A stretch of DNA of 5,780 nt, from NCBI GenBank assembly GCA_003482455.1, contig DMYW01000057.1:6825-12604 (forward strand). Direction: 5' to 3'. Position numbers and translations under genes: made by a program. The notes beneath the pieces were generated by a model, which was given only the letters and a program-made list of their open reading frames with translations, did no database searches and was not told the DNA's origin. The stretch's first letter is position 1. Every line of letters begins with the position of its first letter. Below are positions 5,753-5,780 of this stretch, piece after piece. Source of the DNA: Rheinheimera sp. (GTDB taxonomy: Bacteria > Pseudomonadota > Gammaproteobacteria > Enterobacterales > Alteromonadaceae).

Positions 5753-5780
5753 GATAATTTTTGGTTCTTTTTGCGCCGAA

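Overview
The window reads as chromosomal housekeeping DNA from a gammaproteobacterium, probably of the Alteromonadales/Shewanella-like type. LipA and PNPase keep almost exactly the Escherichia coli residue spacing. A genuine NlpI homologue follows pnp, as in enterics, and the small PilZ protein is of the Pseudomonas PA4608 (MapZ) kind. The genus cannot be fixed from the sequence alone. There are no tRNA or rRNA genes, CRISPR arrays, insertion sequences or other signs of recent transfer.

Layout. On the + strand, the last 28 codons of a probable lipB (1-87) overlap lipA (80-1060) by 8 bases, giving the lipoate synthesis pair. A clear rho-independent terminator follows at 1075-1103. Next is a single-domain PilZ c-di-GMP-binding protein (1177-1542). 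On the - strand, reading from right to left, pnp (5693-3573) overlaps nlpI (3589-2678) by 17 bases. nlpI in turn overlaps an unnamed lipoprotein gene (about 2697-1519) by about 20 bases. That last gene converges on the PilZ gene, and their 3' ends overlap by 24 bases. The DNA is therefore very compact: the only real gaps are 1061-1176 and the pnp leader, 5694-5780.

How the genes work together. LipB and LipA make protein-bound lipoate. PNPase degrades and processes RNA. NlpI is an outer-membrane TPR lipoprotein that in E. coli scaffolds the Prc protease and murein hydrolases. The unnamed lipoprotein carries a zinc-metallopeptidase signature (HELSH followed by Gly and Asp, the metzincin spacing), flanked by Sel1-like helices. 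Its position directly behind nlpI suggests an envelope-proteolysis partner, but this is inference.

The most notable feature is the nlpI / metallopeptidase junction. A textbook terminator hairpin with a long U-tract lies 13 bases after the nlpI stop, and the same bases encode the Lys-Lys and the Phe/Leu-rich core of the next protein's lipoprotein signal peptide. A second hairpin without a U-tract sits in the signal-peptide codons of nlpI, 16 bases after the pnp stop.
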